5,652 bases of DNA from Rubrobacter sp. (GCA_013815575.1 JACDFX010000153.1:1-5652); one strand, 5' to 3'. Shown: positions 1 to 5,494, numbered from the stretch's first letter. Numbers and translations: made by a program. Notes: generated by a model not told the origin, from the sequence alone.

Positions 1-414
1 ACCCTGTACAGCCTGATCTCCGACAACAGCCTCGACAGGCTCTTCGAGTTACGTCCGGGGCCCCCGGCGCTCTTCTTGATGTACGCGCTCTGCGGGGTCT
101 TCGTGGGCATCGCGATCTCCGGCGTGCTCCTGCTGGTAGCGGAGCGGGATCTCCGGGACAGGTTCTTCGCGCGGTACGGCCTGATGGTGCTGTCGGTCTG
201 CATTGGGGGGATGGTCCTGTCCCCCTTCCTGACGACCGTAATGTTCTTCTTCGACAATGAAGCGTACATGCCGACGAGCACTTCCGAGTTGCTCTCGGCG
301 ATCCTCTTCTCGACCTTGCCGGGGGGAGTGCTGGGCGCGGCCGAAGGCGTGGTCCTCGGCTTCCCGCTGGCCGGGCTACTCGGGAGGTTCCGGGACGAGA
401 CGGATACTCGGTAA
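1..414 (+). CDS. Partial multi-pass membrane protein, unrecognised family
   Basis: The frame is open from the first base of the window to a TAA at 412-414, so the gene very probably begins further left; 138 codons are visible. A TTG at 76 and an ATG at 79 are possible internal starts, but neither has a Shine-Dalgarno sequence in front, which favours a longer gene. The visible protein has about three hydrophobic segments. The first begins near LFLMYALCGVF, the second is around LMVLSVCIGGMVLSPFLTTV, and the third is a Gly/Ala-rich stretch around LPGGVLGAAEGVVLGFPLAG. It ends in a short charged tail (RFRDETDTR). I do not recognise a family and assign no function. It converges on otsB, 38 bases away, so it is not part of the minus-strand operons. 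Confidence 0.6.
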   Translation, partial: TLYSLISDNSLDRLFELRPGPPALFLMYALCGVFVGIAISGVLLLVAERDLRDRFFARYGLMVLSVCIGGMVLSPFLTTVMFFFDNEAYMPTSTSELLSAILFSTLPGGVLGAAEGVVLGFPLAGLLGRFRDETDTR

Positions 415-425
415 GGATACTCGGT
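402..425. repeat. Tandem direct repeat across a stop codon
   Basis: GGATACTCGGT occurs at 402-412 and again at 415-425, a 13-base period. The first copy supplies the last codons and the T of the TAA stop of the plus-strand membrane protein; the second lies just downstream. It looks like a small replication-slippage duplication. Confidence 0.7.
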
Positions 426-452
426 GGCGGAGACGCCCCGGCGGGACTTCCT

Positions 453-1238
453 CTAGAGGAGGGCCCGCAACAGGTTGGTGACGCCTCCCACGCCGTCCAC
501 GACCAGGTCGGCCTCGGCGACGATCTCCGGCGGTCCCTCGTCGCTCTCAACGCCGATGCGTAGGATCTCTTCCAAAAGTCCCTCCTCGTGCAGCGCTTGT
601 AACTCACGGAAGGCGTCCAGGTCGGTGGTGTCGTCGCCGAGGAACATGGCCCGTCTTGGACGGTACTCCTCGACGAGGGTGCGTACGGCGGTCCCCTTGT
701 CCGCCCGGACGGGCGGGCGGGCCTCGACGACGCCCCTGCCAACTGTTACGCGCAAGCCCAGCCGCTCCCCCTCGGCCTTTACGAACTCGACGGATCGCTC
801 GCCGACCTCCGGGGGGACGTTCCGGTAGTGGATGCTCGCCGTGATGCCCTTCTCCTCGACAAAGGCACCCATAGGCGCGAGCTCCTCCTTTGCGCGGTGC
901 TCCAACTCCTGGACCCTCTCGAAATACGGCAAGGCCTCCGGCACCACCTCGACCTCCCCGTCGCGCAGGATCTCGAACCCGTGGTTGCCGAAGTAGACCA
1001 GCTCCTCGATTCCGATAAGGTCGAACGCATCTTCGGTCTTGCGGCCGCTGATCCCGGCCACCAGGAGATACTTGTCGTTTAACTTTCGAAGCAGCTCTCG
1101 GAGCTCCGCTGAGACCTCTGACATGTCCGGCGTCGGGACGATGGGGGCGAGCGTGCCGTCTATATCCGTGAGGATGGCGACGGAGCCCGCCTCTTCTCTC
1201 CAGGCCTCTATCTGCTTGAGTGCCGCCTCATTGTCCAT
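453..1238 (-). CDS. otsB: Trehalose-6-phosphate phosphatase (OtsB, HAD-IIB family)
   Basis: Dephosphorylates trehalose 6-phosphate to trehalose, the last step of the OtsA/OtsB route to this compatible solute, in the cytoplasm. The 261-residue length is normal for OtsB. HAD motifs are in order: nucleophile and acid D25-I-D27-G-T (motif I), S64 in GISGR (motif II), K181 in RADKG (motif III), and G201-D-D-T-T-D206 (motif IV). The OtsB-typical GNHGFE stretch is at 85-90. I chose ATG 1238 because the protein then starts a normal distance before motif I. The frame stays open to 1469, but that would overlap the carboxypeptidase gene by nearly 200 bases. The ribosome site is weak (a GGCGAG-like stretch about 12 bases upstream). 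It follows the VanY-type gene by 38 bases, so the two are probably cotranscribed. No otsA is in the window. Family call is firm; substrate follows from the family. Confidence 0.93.
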   Translation of the reverse strand: MDNEAALKQIEAWREEAGSVAILTDIDGTLAPIVPTPDMSEVSAELRELLRKLNDKYLLVAGISGRKTEDAFDLIGIEELVYFGNHGFEILRDGEVEVVPEALPYFERVQELEHRAKEELAPMGAFVEEKGITASIHYRNVPPEVGERSVEFVKAEGERLGLRVTVGRGVVEARPPVRADKGTAVRTLVEEYRPRRAMFLGDDTTDLDAFRELQALHEEGLLEEILRIGVESDEGPPEIVAEADLVVDGVGGVTNLLRALL

Positions 1239-1276
1239 TGCCGCAGCATACTCGCCGCCGCCAGCCCGGTCCAGGT

Positions 1277-2095
1277 CTAGCAGCGCGGCAGGACGCCCTC
1301 CCGCAGCAGAAAACCCTGCAGCCCGAGCTTGCTCTCCCGGATGCGCCGCGCGTTGTCTGTGCCGACATAGCGGTAGTGCCACGGCTCCCACCCGTACCCG
1401 GTCTTCGTCTCTCCGCCAAGGGGATACGCCATCACGAAGCCGTACTCGTGGGCGTGCAGCGTGAGCCACTGGGCGGTGCCCGTGCGACCGAAACTCCGCC
1501 GCACCTGGTAGCCGACCGCTGCGTTCGTGAAGTCCACCGCGGTCCCGAGTTGGTGCTGGCTGTGCCCCGGCGGGGCGCTTGTCTTGTCGGCACCCTTGCC
1601 GTAGATGCTGACGAGCCTGGCGTACGAGGCGCGCTGGTCGGTGTAGGACCTGTAGGCCGAGGCCACCGTCAGCTCTTCGCCGGCGGCCGCGGCGGATGCC
1701 ACGAGACGTTCGAGGTTCCCCGCCGCCTCCCGCCGAAGCAGCGCGTCCTGACCGAGAATCGGGACCCCGAGACCCGGCAGGGAGACGAGATCGTCCGGCG
1801 CGTAATCAGCGGGCAGCGCGTGTGCCCGGTCGACCAGGATCTTCGGGTCGTCGCAGCCCCCGGCGCGAGGCTTCTCGCGATCCGCCTCGACGGTCCCGTC
1901 GAGGGGAGTCTGCGCCGCCGCGGGTGCCTGCGGGAGGACCCTGGCCTGGGTGACGGGCCGGGCTACGGGGCGGACGGCCGCCGGGTCGGTCTGATGGAAC
2001 AGGGACCACAGGACCGGTATCGATAGCAGGACCAGGATCGCGGCCAGCAACTCTGCGCGGTGGCGAAGTCTCCTCACCCTCTCCGTGAGCCCCAT
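1277..2095 (-). CDS. Membrane-anchored VanY-type D-alanyl-D-alanine carboxypeptidase
   Basis: A zinc D,D-carboxypeptidase of the VanY (peptidase M15B) family, expected to trim the terminal D-Ala of peptidoglycan stem peptides outside the membrane. With the ATG at 2095 it has 272 residues. A basic N-terminus is followed by one membrane helix (about 14-33), a Pro/Ala-rich linker to about 75, then the catalytic domain. Family motifs are visible: SAYRS (146-150), GHSQHQLGTAVDF with the zinc ligands H181 and D188, and GYGWEPWHYRYVG with catalytic E237 and zinc ligand H240. ATG 2095 is chosen because GGAGAGGGAG ends 10 bases before it. A GTG at 2122 in the same frame would add nine residues and could be used on a leaderless transcript. 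It heads a likely two-gene unit with otsB. No vanRS, vanHAX or other resistance genes are present, so a housekeeping wall role is more likely than glycopeptide resistance. Confidence 0.9.
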   Translation of the reverse strand: MGLTERVRRLRHRAELLAAILVLLSIPVLWSLFHQTDPAAVRPVARPVTQARVLPQAPAAAQTPLDGTVEADREKPRAGGCDDPKILVDRAHALPADYAPDDLVSLPGLGVPILGQDALLRREAAGNLERLVASAAAAGEELTVASAYRSYTDQRASYARLVSIYGKGADKTSAPPGHSQHQLGTAVDFTNAAVGYQVRRSFGRTGTAQWLTLHAHEYGFVMAYPLGGETKTGYGWEPWHYRYVGTDNARRIRESKLGLQGFLLREGVLPRC

Positions 2096-2105
2096 CGCCC
2101 TGCCG

Positions 2106-2115
2106 CTCCCTCTCC
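2106..2115 (-). promoter_or_regulatory. Ribosome binding site deciding the carboxypeptidase start
   Basis: Minus-strand GGAGAGGGAG, 10 bases before ATG 2095. It favours that start over the upstream GTG at 2122, which has no purine-rich site in front of it. Confidence 0.6.
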
Positions 2116-2128
2116 ATCCCACCCCACA

Positions 2129-2157
2129 AAGCTAGCGTATATCCAGTGGGGTGTCCA
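2129..2157 (-). promoter_or_regulatory. Possible housekeeping promoter for the vanY-like/otsB pair
   Basis: Minus strand TGGACA (2152-2157; five of six matches to TTGACA), a 17-base spacer, then TAGCTT (2129-2134; keeps the T, A and final T of the -10 consensus). The start of transcription would fall near 2122, on or next to the alternative GTG start codon. An overlapping TATACG lies at 2136-2141 without a good -35. The match is moderate and GC-rich genomes give chance hits, so this is tentative. Confidence 0.3.
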
Positions 2158-2184
2158 GTTAGGGCCTCCTGCAACGGCGGGCAG

Positions 2185-2217
2185 AAAAAACGGCGGGGCC
2201 CAGAAGGACCCCGCCGT
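2185..2217 (-). terminator. Strong Rho-independent terminator after the rhodopsin gene
   Basis: Read on the minus strand, the arm at 2217-2206 (ACGGCGGGGTCC) pairs with the arm at 2201-2190 (GGGCCCCGCCGT) across a TTCT loop. This gives a 12-base-pair stem with one G-U pair, followed directly by a run of T (2190-2185). In the plus-strand reading the same position is a C-A mismatch and no T run follows, so the terminator is oriented for minus-strand transcription. It starts 23 bases after the rhodopsin stop codon and separates that operon from the carboxypeptidase/otsB pair. Confidence 0.9.
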
Positions 2218-2240
2218 CGTGGTGCGCTGTTGCCTTTGTT

Positions 2241-2966
2241 CTAGCGGACCCTGCTGGCCTGGGCCGCGCCGCCGCCCCCGCCGCCGACCGCCTGGCTGAG
2301 GGCCTCGCGGTTGGTGAGGAGCAGGAAGCCGAATCCGATCTTGGCTGCGATGTCCAGGATCAGGAACAGGAAGACCTCCGCGGTAGAAGAGGCCACGCTG
2401 AAGCCCTCGGTGCCGAGCAGCCACACGATGGGGTAGAGGGACCACAAGACGATAGTCAGCAAGGCGAGGGTGCGGAAGACGCCCTGCACGCTGCCGGGCT
2501 GGTTCTGGGCAGCGGCGAAGAGTTGGGTGTAGACTAGGTAGAGGAGCGCGATCATCGCGGCGGTGCTGACGACGAACCAGAATCCCCTACCGAGCCCGGA
2601 CTCGCTGGAGCCGGCCAGCAGCCCCGTCAGGATCATGAACACGTCTAACGCGATGAGGCCGCCTATCAGGCCGATATTGCGCCGCCAGTTGGGCAGGGCC
2701 AGAAGCGCCAGGTCGAGCAACAGTAGGGGGGTGGTTATCACCCAGTCGATGTAGCGCCCGAAGTAGAAGATGCGTTCACCATCTATCAGGGTGGCGGTCG
2801 CGCCCGTGGTCATCGTCAGGTAGAAGAAGGCCGCAACCCCCGTTATAACCGCCGTGATGATGAAGAAGTGCCGGCTCCCAGCCGGAGCCCGGGTCATCAG
2901 GAAGACAAACAATACCGTTGCCGCGATAAAGCTGATGGTGCCTAGCGTCAGCCAGAGGGTTTCCAT
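2241..2966 (-). CDS. Microbial rhodopsin, light-driven outward proton pump
   Basis: A seven-helix retinal protein of 241 residues, closest in its motifs to bacteriorhodopsin (BR) rather than proteorhodopsin. Helix C reads RYIDWVITTPLLLLD: R71, D74, T78 and D85 match BR R82, D85 (proton acceptor), T89 and D96 (donor), the DTD set of outward proton pumps. Helix F has LWSLYPIVWLLG, with W175, Y178, P179 and W182 lining the retinal pocket. Helix G has LDIAAKIGFG, with D205 as counter-ion and K209 as the retinal Schiff-base lysine. E187 and E197 match the BR release pair E194/E204. Y49 matches BR Y57. F131 takes the place of BR W138, so the carotenoid-antenna opening (Gly in xanthorhodopsin) appears closed. 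The C-terminus is Gly-rich. ATG 2966 has AGGAGAAGGA just upstream. The gene lies 70 bases after the DUF2273 gene. R. xylanophilus rhodopsin is the obvious known relative. Confidence 0.96.
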   Translation of the reverse strand: METLWLTLGTISFIAATVLFVFLMTRAPAGSRHFFIITAVITGVAAFFYLTMTTGATATLIDGERIFYFGRYIDWVITTPLLLLDLALLALPNWRRNIGLIGGLIALDVFMILTGLLAGSSESGLGRGFWFVVSTAAMIALLYLVYTQLFAAAQNQPGSVQGVFRTLALLTIVLWSLYPIVWLLGTEGFSVASSTAEVFLFLILDIAAKIGFGFLLLTNREALSQAVGGGGGGAAQASRVR

Positions 2967-3021
2967 GATGTCCTTCTCCTATCCTGGGGGGCGTCCACGA
3001 ACAGTCTACAGAGATATGGTC

Positions 3022-3035
3022 TTCACGCGAGTGAA
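3022..3035. promoter_or_regulatory. Inverted repeat ahead of the rhodopsin gene
   Basis: TTCAC-GCGA-GTGAA on the plus strand, two perfect 5-base arms around 4 bases, in the 70-base gap between the DUF2273 and rhodopsin genes. The stem is AT-rich and has no T run, so it is not a terminator. It could be an operator for local control of the rhodopsin. I saw no convincing -10/-35 pair in the gap; TAGACT (3003-3008, minus) is a weak -10 candidate. Confidence 0.35.
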
Positions 3036-3036
3036 T

Positions 3037-3240
3037 TTACATACCGCTGCGGCGACCCTGCGCCCTGGCGCGGATATCTTCGGGGTCTATCTCCCCGTCG
3101 AGGTACTTGCCGATAAAGTAGCCTATGACGCCGAACAGCACGACTACCAGGGTCTCTTCGAACCCGATCAGAAACATCGAGAACAGCACGAGCGCCCCGA
3201 TCACCGCACCCCACTGCTTGTTGGTCCACGTGGTAGCCAT
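3037..3240 (-). CDS. DUF2273-family small membrane protein
   Basis: A 67-residue protein with two closely spaced membrane helices (about 11-27 and 30-46), joined by GFEET and followed by the signature-like GYFIGKYLDGEID (40-52) and a short basic tail. This architecture and the FGVIGYFIGK motif match DUF2273, a family of about 60-80 residues commonly encoded beside Asp23 and AmaP genes, as in the Staphylococcus aureus asp23 locus. Its molecular role is not known; a part in the membrane-bound Asp23 assembly is inferred from context. ATG 3240 is supported by AAGGAAGG ending six bases upstream. The gene starts 17 bases after the preceding amaP stop. A frame of similar length at 3023-3229 is an out-of-frame shadow. 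Confidence 0.82.
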   Translation of the reverse strand: MATTWTNKQWGAVIGALVLFSMFLIGFEETLVVVLFGVIGYFIGKYLDGEIDPEDIRARAQGRRSGM

Positions 3241-3257
3241 CTCTTGCCTTCCTTTCG

Positions 3258-3818
3258 CTAAGAAGCGGTTCCTTGTACGGTGACCTCGACGTCTTTGACG
3301 CGCACGCCTTGCCCGTCGAGCACCCTGCGAACGTTCTCCCTGGTGCGCGTCGCCACCTCGGTAAAGTTGCCCGACTCGGGGATCTTTATCTTCGAATGAA
3401 CGCTGTAAGCGCCGTCGTCGGAAGAGAGTGTGGTAGAGGGCTCCCGCGCCCCGGCCTCCCGGGCCGCGCCGTCGGCCAACGTCTTTACGGCGCCCGCCGT
3501 TATGACGGTCTCCTTACCAGGCGTATCGTCCATGACGGATTCCCTGGCGACCCGGCGCCCGAAGGTCAGCTCGCGCAGCAGGAGGAGCAGGGCTATGAGC
3601 GCCAGAAGCGCCCCGACTATGGCGATGATGGCCCGCACGACCGTCGTAAAGACGGACCCTGAAAGGCCGCTTACAGCCTGCAGCGCCGCGTTGTAGCCGG
3701 TGTACTGGGCGACGAGGCCGGCGGAGAGCACCCCGAAAGCCATCAGCAAGAGGAGCACGGGGACCACTATGAGTAGCAGGGCCACGATCAGCAGGATGAA
3801 GCGGTTGAAAGCGTTCAT
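3258..3818 (-). CDS. amaP: AmaP-like alkaline shock response membrane anchor protein
   Basis: A 186-residue protein with the AmaP layout: a short MNAFNR start, two long hydrophobic helices (about 8-34 and 62-82) separated by a 27-residue loop, then a soluble C-terminal part with an Asp23-like pattern. That part shows EVATRTRENVRRVLDGQG (154-171) followed by the strand VRVKDVEVTVQ (172-182). In S. aureus, AmaP holds Asp23 at the cytoplasmic membrane, and the same role is inferred here. The ATG overlaps the stop of the preceding gene in an ATGA (3815-3818), so translation is probably coupled; GAGGG lies five bases upstream. It is the second of two tandem genes with this architecture and the more typical one. 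Confidence 0.82.
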   Translation of the reverse strand: MNAFNRFILLIVALLLIVVPVLLLLMAFGVLSAGLVAQYTGYNAALQAVSGLSGSVFTTVVRAIIAIVGALLALIALLLLLRELTFGRRVARESVMDDTPGKETVITAGAVKTLADGAAREAGAREPSTTLSSDDGAYSVHSKIKIPESGNFTEVATRTRENVRRVLDGQGVRVKDVEVTVQGTAS

Positions 3819-4387
3819 TGCACCCTCGTCTTTGTCTGTCGCGGGTCGGCCTCGACCGTATTCACGTTCAGCTTGCTCACCGGAATTCCCCGGCTGCCCA
3901 GATATTCCTGCACCGTGCGGCGCAGGTTCCTCTGTATCGCGCCGGTGTCCTCACCGCGGCGCACCTTGGCCTCCAGGTCGACCCGGGCGCCGGTCTTCCG
4001 CTGCGCCTGGGTCTTCACCGAGTGGCCCAGCACGTCCGGGGACTGCCCGGCGGCCTTCGAGACCTCCTCCTGTACGACGCCGCGGGTGACGAACGTGCCC
4101 TTGTCCATCCTGACCCGCCGCGGTGTGGCGGGTTTGAGTTCGAGGATGAGCAGGATCAGGCCGAGCAGGGCGACCAGGATCAGCACGACTATAGCCAGCG
4201 GGGCGAGGCTCCCCGACTGCACGTCCCTCATAAAGCCCTGGGCGCCGCTGCCGGCCGCCTTGATCGGGTCGAGGAGCGAGGAGAGGCTGTAGCCGAACAG
4301 GTCGAAGGCGTAGACCACGGCATAGACGCCGAGAACAAAGAGGCCCGCGAGGAGCAGGATCATCACGATCCGATTAAAGATTCTCAT
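3815..4387 (-). CDS. Second AmaP-like two-helix membrane protein
   Basis: A 190-residue protein: MRIFNR start, membrane helix about 7-28, a 32-residue loop, membrane helix about 61-83, then a basic, soluble C-terminal domain. The latter contains GTFVTRGVVQEEVSKAAG (97-114) and the helix-strand pattern RRTVQEYLGSRGIPVSKLNVNTVE (156-179), which resembles the end of an Asp23-fold domain. The layout parallels the next gene, suggesting an old duplication, although the sequences have diverged. ATG 4387 is chosen because GGAGGT (4396-4401) ends eight bases before it. The frame is open to 4435, but that would lie deep in the upstream gene. It overlaps the upstream gene by 14 bases and the downstream amaP by four. 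Role inferred: membrane anchor for one of the two Asp23-type proteins. Confidence 0.75.
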   Translation of the reverse strand: MRIFNRIVMILLLAGLFVLGVYAVVYAFDLFGYSLSSLLDPIKAAGSGAQGFMRDVQSGSLAPLAIVVLILVALLGLILLILELKPATPRRVRMDKGTFVTRGVVQEEVSKAAGQSPDVLGHSVKTQAQRKTGARVDLEAKVRRGEDTGAIQRNLRRTVQEYLGSRGIPVSKLNVNTVEADPRQTKTRVQ

Positions 4388-4676
4388 CCGCCCCCACCTC
4401 CAGATCGTCGACCATGATAATGGTCCTCCGTCCACCGACCTGGGGAACGATGCGCTCCCGGATGCTGCCGGCTATCTCGGGTATGGGCTTCGGAAGGGGC
4501 CACCGGACGACGACGTGGACCTCGACTTTCTCCGGGTCGACGACCACGCCTGAAACCTTCTCCGCGCCGTCGTAGGTTGCCGCCTCCACGTACCGTCCGC
4601 GGCCCATCGCGTGGACCCCTTCTGTGGCGAGGGCCGCCACTGAGACGACCCTCGCTACCTGTATGTCTGTCGCCAA
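4374..4676 (-). CDS. Short Asp23/Gls24-like protein
   Basis: A 100-residue soluble protein with the Asp23 fold pattern. An N-terminal helix with VARVVSVAALATEGVHAM (7-24) matches the region before the family's EGV motif. Strands VSGVVVDPEKVEVHVVVRW (41-59) are followed by PIPEIAGSIRERI (64-76) and a final strand TIIMVDDLEV (85-94), in the place of the family's VNVxVxDI ending. It lacks the N- and C-terminal extensions of the neighbouring Asp23. The start is probably TTG 4676, with GAGGAG 11 bases upstream. An adjacent ATT at 4679 would be better spaced (8 bases) but is a very rare start. It lies 30 bases after the asp23 stop in the same reading frame, and overlaps the next gene by 14 bases. 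Family assignment is by pattern, not search. Confidence 0.7.
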   Translation of the reverse strand: MATDIQVARVVSVAALATEGVHAMGRGRYVEAATYDGAEKVSGVVVDPEKVEVHVVVRWPLPKPIPEIAGSIRERIVPQVGGRRTIIMVDDLEVGADENL

Positions 4677-4706
4677 AATCTGCCAGGCTCCTCTTCGGCG
4701 GGTCGC

Positions 4707-5180
4707 CTACTGGACCCGTTGCTGTTCTTGCTGCTGCTGCTCGCGCTGCTGCTGCTCTATCTGACGCTGGCGCTCCTGCTCCTGCTGCGGGAAGAAGATG
4801 TTCTGGACCGTCACGTTGACCTCGGTCACCCGCAACCCGACCAGGCTCTCGATTCGGTTGGAGACGTTGCGCCGCACAGCCTCCGCGAGCTGGGGGATGG
4901 ACTTGCCGTACTCGGCGGTGAGCGTCAGGTCCACGGCGGCCTCTTCCTGGCCGACCTCCACGGTGACGCCCTGGGTCTGGCTGCCGCTGCCGCCGCCGCC
5001 GGTGATGGAGCCGAGCAGGTTGCTCGCCGTCTGCGAGGCGCCGCTGCCCATCCGAATGCCGTCCACCTCCTGCGCCGAGATGCCCGCGATCTTGGAGACC
5101 ACGCTATCCGCGATCGTCGTGTTCCCGCGATCCGTCTGAAGCGGACCTCCGCCGGAGCTAGTGCCTGTCTGCTCGGTCAT
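4707..5180 (-). CDS. Asp23/Gls24 family envelope stress response protein
   Basis: A 157-residue member of the alkaline-shock protein Asp23 family, which forms abundant membrane-associated assemblies bound through AmaP in S. aureus. Residues 20-42 (NTTIADSVVSKIAG, then QEVDGI) match the family's N-terminal helix and EGV-type motif. A Gly/Ser/Gln-rich insert covers 45-70. Next come GVTVEVGQEEAAVDLTLTAEYG (71-92), SIPQLAEAVRRNVSNRIESL (94-113) and the closing VTEVNVTVQNIFF (118-130), all typical. The tail 132-157 is unusual: 15 of 26 residues are Gln, the rest mostly Glu and Arg. ATG 5180 has AAAGGAG five bases upstream. It follows glsB by 39 bases. The tail could form a coiled or charged interaction surface; that is inference. 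Confidence 0.92.
   Translation of the reverse strand: MTEQTGTSSGGGPLQTDRGNTTIADSVVSKIAGISAQEVDGIRMGSGASQTASNLLGSITGGGGSGSQTQGVTVEVGQEEAAVDLTLTAEYGKSIPQLAEAVRRNVSNRIESLVGLRVTEVNVTVQNIFFPQQEQERQRQIEQQQREQQQQEQQRVQ
4710..4790. repeat. CAG/CAA-rich tract coding the Asp23 glutamine tail
   Basis: On the plus strand this stretch is dominated by CTG and CTC/CTT triplets (for example runs of CTG at 4730-4738 and 4748-4756). On the coding strand these are CAG, GAG and CAA codons for a Gln/Glu/Arg tail. Triplet runs of this kind can change length by slippage while staying in frame. Confidence 0.65.
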
Positions 5181-5219
5181 GCTCTCTCCTTTCGATGTTC
5201 ATGACTGTTCTGGAACTTG

Positions 5220-5480
5220 TTACACCGTTCGGCGCGTTATCAGCCGGTAAACGGCCAGCAACACTACGGCGCCGAGGGTGGAGATCAGGATGGAACTGAC
5301 GCTTATATCGGTAAGCCCTGGTCCACCAAAGAGGCTCTGCACGATGAAACCGCCGATAAAGGCACCCGCGATGCCGATCAAGATGGTGACTATGATGCCA
5401 CCCGGGTCAGGCCCCGGCATGATCCACTTCGCCAGCACGCCCGCTATCAGCCCCACCACTATCAACGCCAAGATACCTAT
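5220..5480 (-). CDS. glsB: GlsB/YeaQ/YmgE family stress response membrane protein
   Basis: A small membrane protein of the family also named transglycosylase-associated protein, with three hydrophobic helices. The hallmark GLIAGVLAKWIMPGPDPGG lies at 10-28. It is followed by a Gly-rich second helix (IIVTILIGIAGAFIGGFI), the SLFGG turn, and a last helix ending in RLITRR. Usual family length is about 80-90 residues. The start is unusual. Relatives such as E. coli YmgE begin MGIIAW, and here the aligned codons are ATA-GGT-ATC, so the initiator position is ATA (5478-5480). GGAGG lies nine bases before ATA but 18 before the first standard in-frame start, TTG 5471. A TGA at 5487-5489 excludes a longer protein. 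With ATA the product has 86 residues, with TTG 83. It is the first gene of the stress operon; enterococcal glsB is likewise linked to gls24. Confidence 0.88.
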   Translation of the reverse strand: MGILALIVVGLIAGVLAKWIMPGPDPGGIIVTILIGIAGAFIGGFIVQSLFGGPGLTDISVSSILISTLGAVVLLAVYRLITRRTV

Positions 5481-5486
5481 GCGCTT

Positions 5487-5494
5487 TCACCTCC
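5487..5494 (-). promoter_or_regulatory. Strong Shine-Dalgarno that points to an AUA start of glsB
   Basis: Minus strand GGAGGTGA, a near-complete anti-16S match. Nine bases separate GGAGG from ATA at 5478-5480; 18 separate it from TTG at 5471. No ATG or GTG lies at a usable distance in the glsB frame. Confidence 0.75.

Noticed and set aside
426..443. Possible terminator hairpins (GGCG-GAGA-CGCC and CGCC-CC-GGCG) between the convergent genes
   Set aside because: Stems of four pairs that exclude each other and no T run on either strand.
1239..1469. A 77-residue N-terminal extension of otsB
   Set aside because: It would overlap the well-supported VanY-type gene by nearly 200 bases, has no relation to OtsB proteins, and ATG 1238 gives the usual length.
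1220..2026. Long plus-strand frame of 268 codons opposite the carboxypeptidase gene
   Set aside because: It is Arg/Pro/Gly-rich with no recognisable domain, antisense to a gene with complete catalytic motifs; typical of GC-rich shadow frames.
1277..2095. Vancomycin resistance determinant
   Set aside because: The enzyme is of the VanY family but none of vanH, vanA, vanX, vanR or vanS is nearby; VanY-like carboxypeptidases are common wall enzymes.
3818..4417. Plus-strand frame of 199 codons opposite the 190-residue AmaP-like gene
   Set aside because: His/Asp/Glu-rich low-complexity product and antisense to a gene with clear membrane helices, ribosome site and coupled neighbours.
4719..5204. 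Plus-strand frame starting with a Leu-rich stretch that looks like a signal or membrane helix
   Set aside because: The Leu run is only the complement of the CAG-type codons of the Asp23 glutamine tail.
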